A program made the translations under genes and the position numbers. A stretch of DNA of 64,000 bases, from positions 50,212 to 114,211 of the forward strand of contig CAITIQ010000523.1 of the NCBI GenBank assembly GCA_903892415.1, written 5' to 3'. Within the stretch, counting starts at the first letter, position 1; the number at the start of each line of letters is the position of its first letter. Source of the DNA: an uncultured delta proteobacterium. Its GTDB lineage: Bacteria > Myxococcota_A > Polyangia > Polyangiales > Polyangiaceae. Positions 62,554-64,000 of this stretch are shown one piece after another. The notes under the pieces are model-generated. The model was not told where the DNA came from, did not search any database, and was given only the letters and a program-made list of their open reading frames with translations.

Positions 62554-63942
62554 ATGCAGTGCGCGCGTATTAGTGGCCTAGTCCTCGCCCCGTTGGCTCT
62601 GATGCTCAGCGCGGGCTGTGAAGGCGAGAGCGAGCCGGTTGATGATTCCCTGTCCCCCGAATTGGGAGAAGAGCTATCCGGCGGGGACACCACTGTCTTC
62701 GACGAGTCGCGCGAGGCGTTCGCTCGTCCAGCGCGAAATTTGGATGCGAAGGGGCGAGAGGTCTTCGCCCTGGGGGACCATCTGTTCTCCCGCACTTGGG
62801 TTACTGCACCTGCCTCGGCTGCTGGCAATGATGGCTTGGGCCCGTTGTTCAACGCCACCAACTGTTCGGGTTGTCACTTCAAAGATGGGCGCGGAAAGCC
62901 ACCAATCGACGGGACGGACTTCGTCGGTCTACTGTTGCGATTGAGCGTCCCCGGAGCGACTGAGACTGGTGGTCCGCTCGCCGAACCGAGCTACGGCGGG
63001 CAATTGAACCCCTTTGGGATTCTCGGCGTCGAAGGCGAGGCCAGCCCGCGGGTGGTGTACGAGGAAGTTCCTGGCAGCTACGAAGATGGTGAGACCTTCA
63101 GCTTGCGCCGGCCAACCTATCTCGTCGAGGCGCCCGCTTATGGTCCCCTCGCTACCGACGTGCTGATCTCACCACGGATTGCACCCGCCATGATCGGTCT
63201 CGGGCTGCTCGAAGCGATTGACGAGCAGACGGTTCTCTCGCTCGCGGACCCGGAGGACGTGGACAGCGACGGCATCAGCGGGCGCCCCAACTATGTTTAT
63301 GACGTAACCAAGGGCAAGACGGCTCTCGGCCGTTTTGGTTGGAAGGCCAATCAACCGACTGTGCTGCAGCAGACCGCCGGTGCCTTTGTTGGAGACTTGG
63401 GGATCACCTCGAGTCTATTTGAAGAAGAGAGCTGCACTGCCATGCAGCTCGAGTGTCAGTCGGCCTTTAGCGGCGGGCAGCCCGAGCTTGATGAAAGCAA
63501 GTTGCACAACGTAGCTTACTACTCAATGACGTTGGCCGTCCCTGCACGTCGTAACGTCGGGGATGGCCTAGTTTTGCGGGGGCGAGAGCTGTTTCGCGAG
63601 GCTGGTTGCGGCAGTTGCCATGCCTTCGCGATCACTACCGGGCAGATAGCGGGACACCCCGAACTCTCCAACCAGAAGATTTGGCCCTACACCGATTTAT
63701 TGCTTCATGACCTGGGTGAAGGCTTAGCAGACAATCGGCCCGACTACCTGGCCTCAGGAACCGAATGGCGGACGCCGCCGCTCTGGGGCATCGGCCTACA
63801 GGAGAGTGTGAACAAGCATACGTTCTTACTGCACGATGGTAGGGCGCGCGATCTTGCCGAGTATGGTGTACCCGCGCTCTTGGTTGACAGCCGGGTGCGT
63901 CCCAATTGGATGAGGATTCGGGTAGGAAGAGATCCATCGTGA
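62554..63942 (+). CDS. Di-haem oxidoreductase (DUF1111/DHOR-type) lipoprotein
   Basis: This is a 462-residue lipoprotein with lipobox SAGC (Cys22). Two CxxCH haem sites: NCSGCH (C104, C107, H108) and CGSCH (C352, C355, H356). The body (DGLGPLFNATNC and GRPNYVYDVTKGKTALGRFG) matches the DUF1111 di-haem family found beside imelysin genes; it may reduce ferric iron or thiols. Covalent haem attachment would need a cytochrome c maturation system, e.g. the CXXXY CcmE at 39557. Confidence 0.9.
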   Translation: MQCARISGLVLAPLALMLSAGCEGESEPVDDSLSPELGEELSGGDTTVFDESREAFARPARNLDAKGREVFALGDHLFSRTWVTAPASAAGNDGLGPLFNATNCSGCHFKDGRGKPPIDGTDFVGLLLRLSVPGATETGGPLAEPSYGGQLNPFGILGVEGEASPRVVYEEVPGSYEDGETFSLRRPTYLVEAPAYGPLATDVLISPRIAPAMIGLGLLEAIDEQTVLSLADPEDVDSDGISGRPNYVYDVTKGKTALGRFGWKANQPTVLQQTAGAFVGDLGITSSLFEEESCTAMQLECQSAFSGGQPELDESKLHNVAYYSMTLAVPARRNVGDGLVLRGRELFREAGCGSCHAFAITTGQIAGHPELSNQKIWPYTDLLLHDLGEGLADNRPDYLASGTEWRTPPLWGIGLQESVNKHTFLLHDGRARDLAEYGVPALLVDSRVRPNWMRIRVGRDPS

Positions 63943-64000
63943 GTCGTCGTCCCCGAAGGAAGAACATGAACCCCGGAGTTCCCGCGCCTGGCCCACAGAG
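63939..64000 (+). CDS. Start of a further gene, cut by the window end
   Basis: A GTG at 63939 overlaps the di-haem gene stop (GTGA), and the frame stays open to the window edge (starting VSRRPRRKN then MNPGVPAPGP). In similar loci a second imelysin or another iron-related gene follows. Twenty codons are too few to identify it. Confidence 0.4.
   Translation, partial: MSRRPRRKNMNPGVPAPGPQ

Overview
The window looks like a chromosomal segment of a myxobacterium (Myxococcota, probably on the Polyangia side). The reasons are moderate-to-high GC, a divergent pair of a Myxococcales-type sigma factor and a zinc-finger Ser/Thr kinase, a second Pkn-type kinase with an HRDxSPxN loop, several lipoproteins with long Gly/Ser/Ala linkers, and many histidine kinases with odd domain make-up. 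This assignment is inference. I saw no tRNA, rRNA, IS element, prophage, CRISPR array or origin. Intergenic spaces are short; none exceeds 300 bases.

Layout. 1-9 kb: a cut histidine kinase, small housekeeping genes, an MFS exporter, two disrupted genes (a frameshifted gene and a lipoprotein gene with an in-frame amber stop), and ruvB. 8-20 kb: lipoproteins and surface proteins, the kinase/sigma pair, pyroglutamyl peptidase, a two-gene sensory unit (receiver-GAF-PAS-PAS-HisKA protein plus a complete kinase), a TPR membrane protein, efp and a large lipoprotein. 20-25 kb: a tightly overlapping operon of a Cys-rich DUF5522 protein, a TPR protein, prmA, rsmE and a Ser/Thr kinase. 25.4-39.4 kb: a near-complete type II secretion operon, gspD-E-F-(GspG-like)-G-H-I-J-K-L-M-N, preceded by a small membrane protein in the place where gspC would be expected. 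39.5-43.2 kb: a CXXXY-type ccmE and a large lipoprotein ending in a formylglycine-generating-enzyme-like domain. 43.2-51.2 kb: an acyl-CoA dehydrogenase, then a methionine-cycle block (ArsR-methyltransferase fusion regulator with a 24-bp operator over its own start codon, metH), an NtrC-type regulator and free methionine-R-sulfoxide reductase. 51.2-54.4 kb (minus strand): an overlapping four-gene operon of thioredoxin-like [2Fe-2S] ferredoxin, an unknown 148-residue protein, an Eco57I-like DNA adenine methyltransferase and an isochorismatase-like hydrolase. 54.4-59 kb: a membrane histidine kinase, a Cys-rich lipoprotein, an MFS transporter, a SEC-C protein and a hypothetical protein. 59-64 kb: an iron-type locus with a TonB-dependent receptor divergent from imelysin and di-haem oxidoreductase lipoproteins, with a Fur-box-like palindrome on the promoter between them.

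How the genes work together. The gsp operon encodes a machine for secreting folded proteins across the outer membrane. The SahR-like regulator and metH probably form an autoregulated methionine-recycling unit, with the sulfoxide reductase repairing free methionine nearby. The TonB receptor, imelysin and di-haem protein resemble known iron-regulated periplasmic uptake loci.

No single locus here is clearly a new system. The best candidates for something undescribed are the ferredoxin/148-aa/methyltransferase/isochorismatase operon, the anchored GspG-like protein inside the T2SS operon, and the receiver protein that has a HisKA domain but no ATPase domain. All statements rest on reading the sequence; no database search was run.
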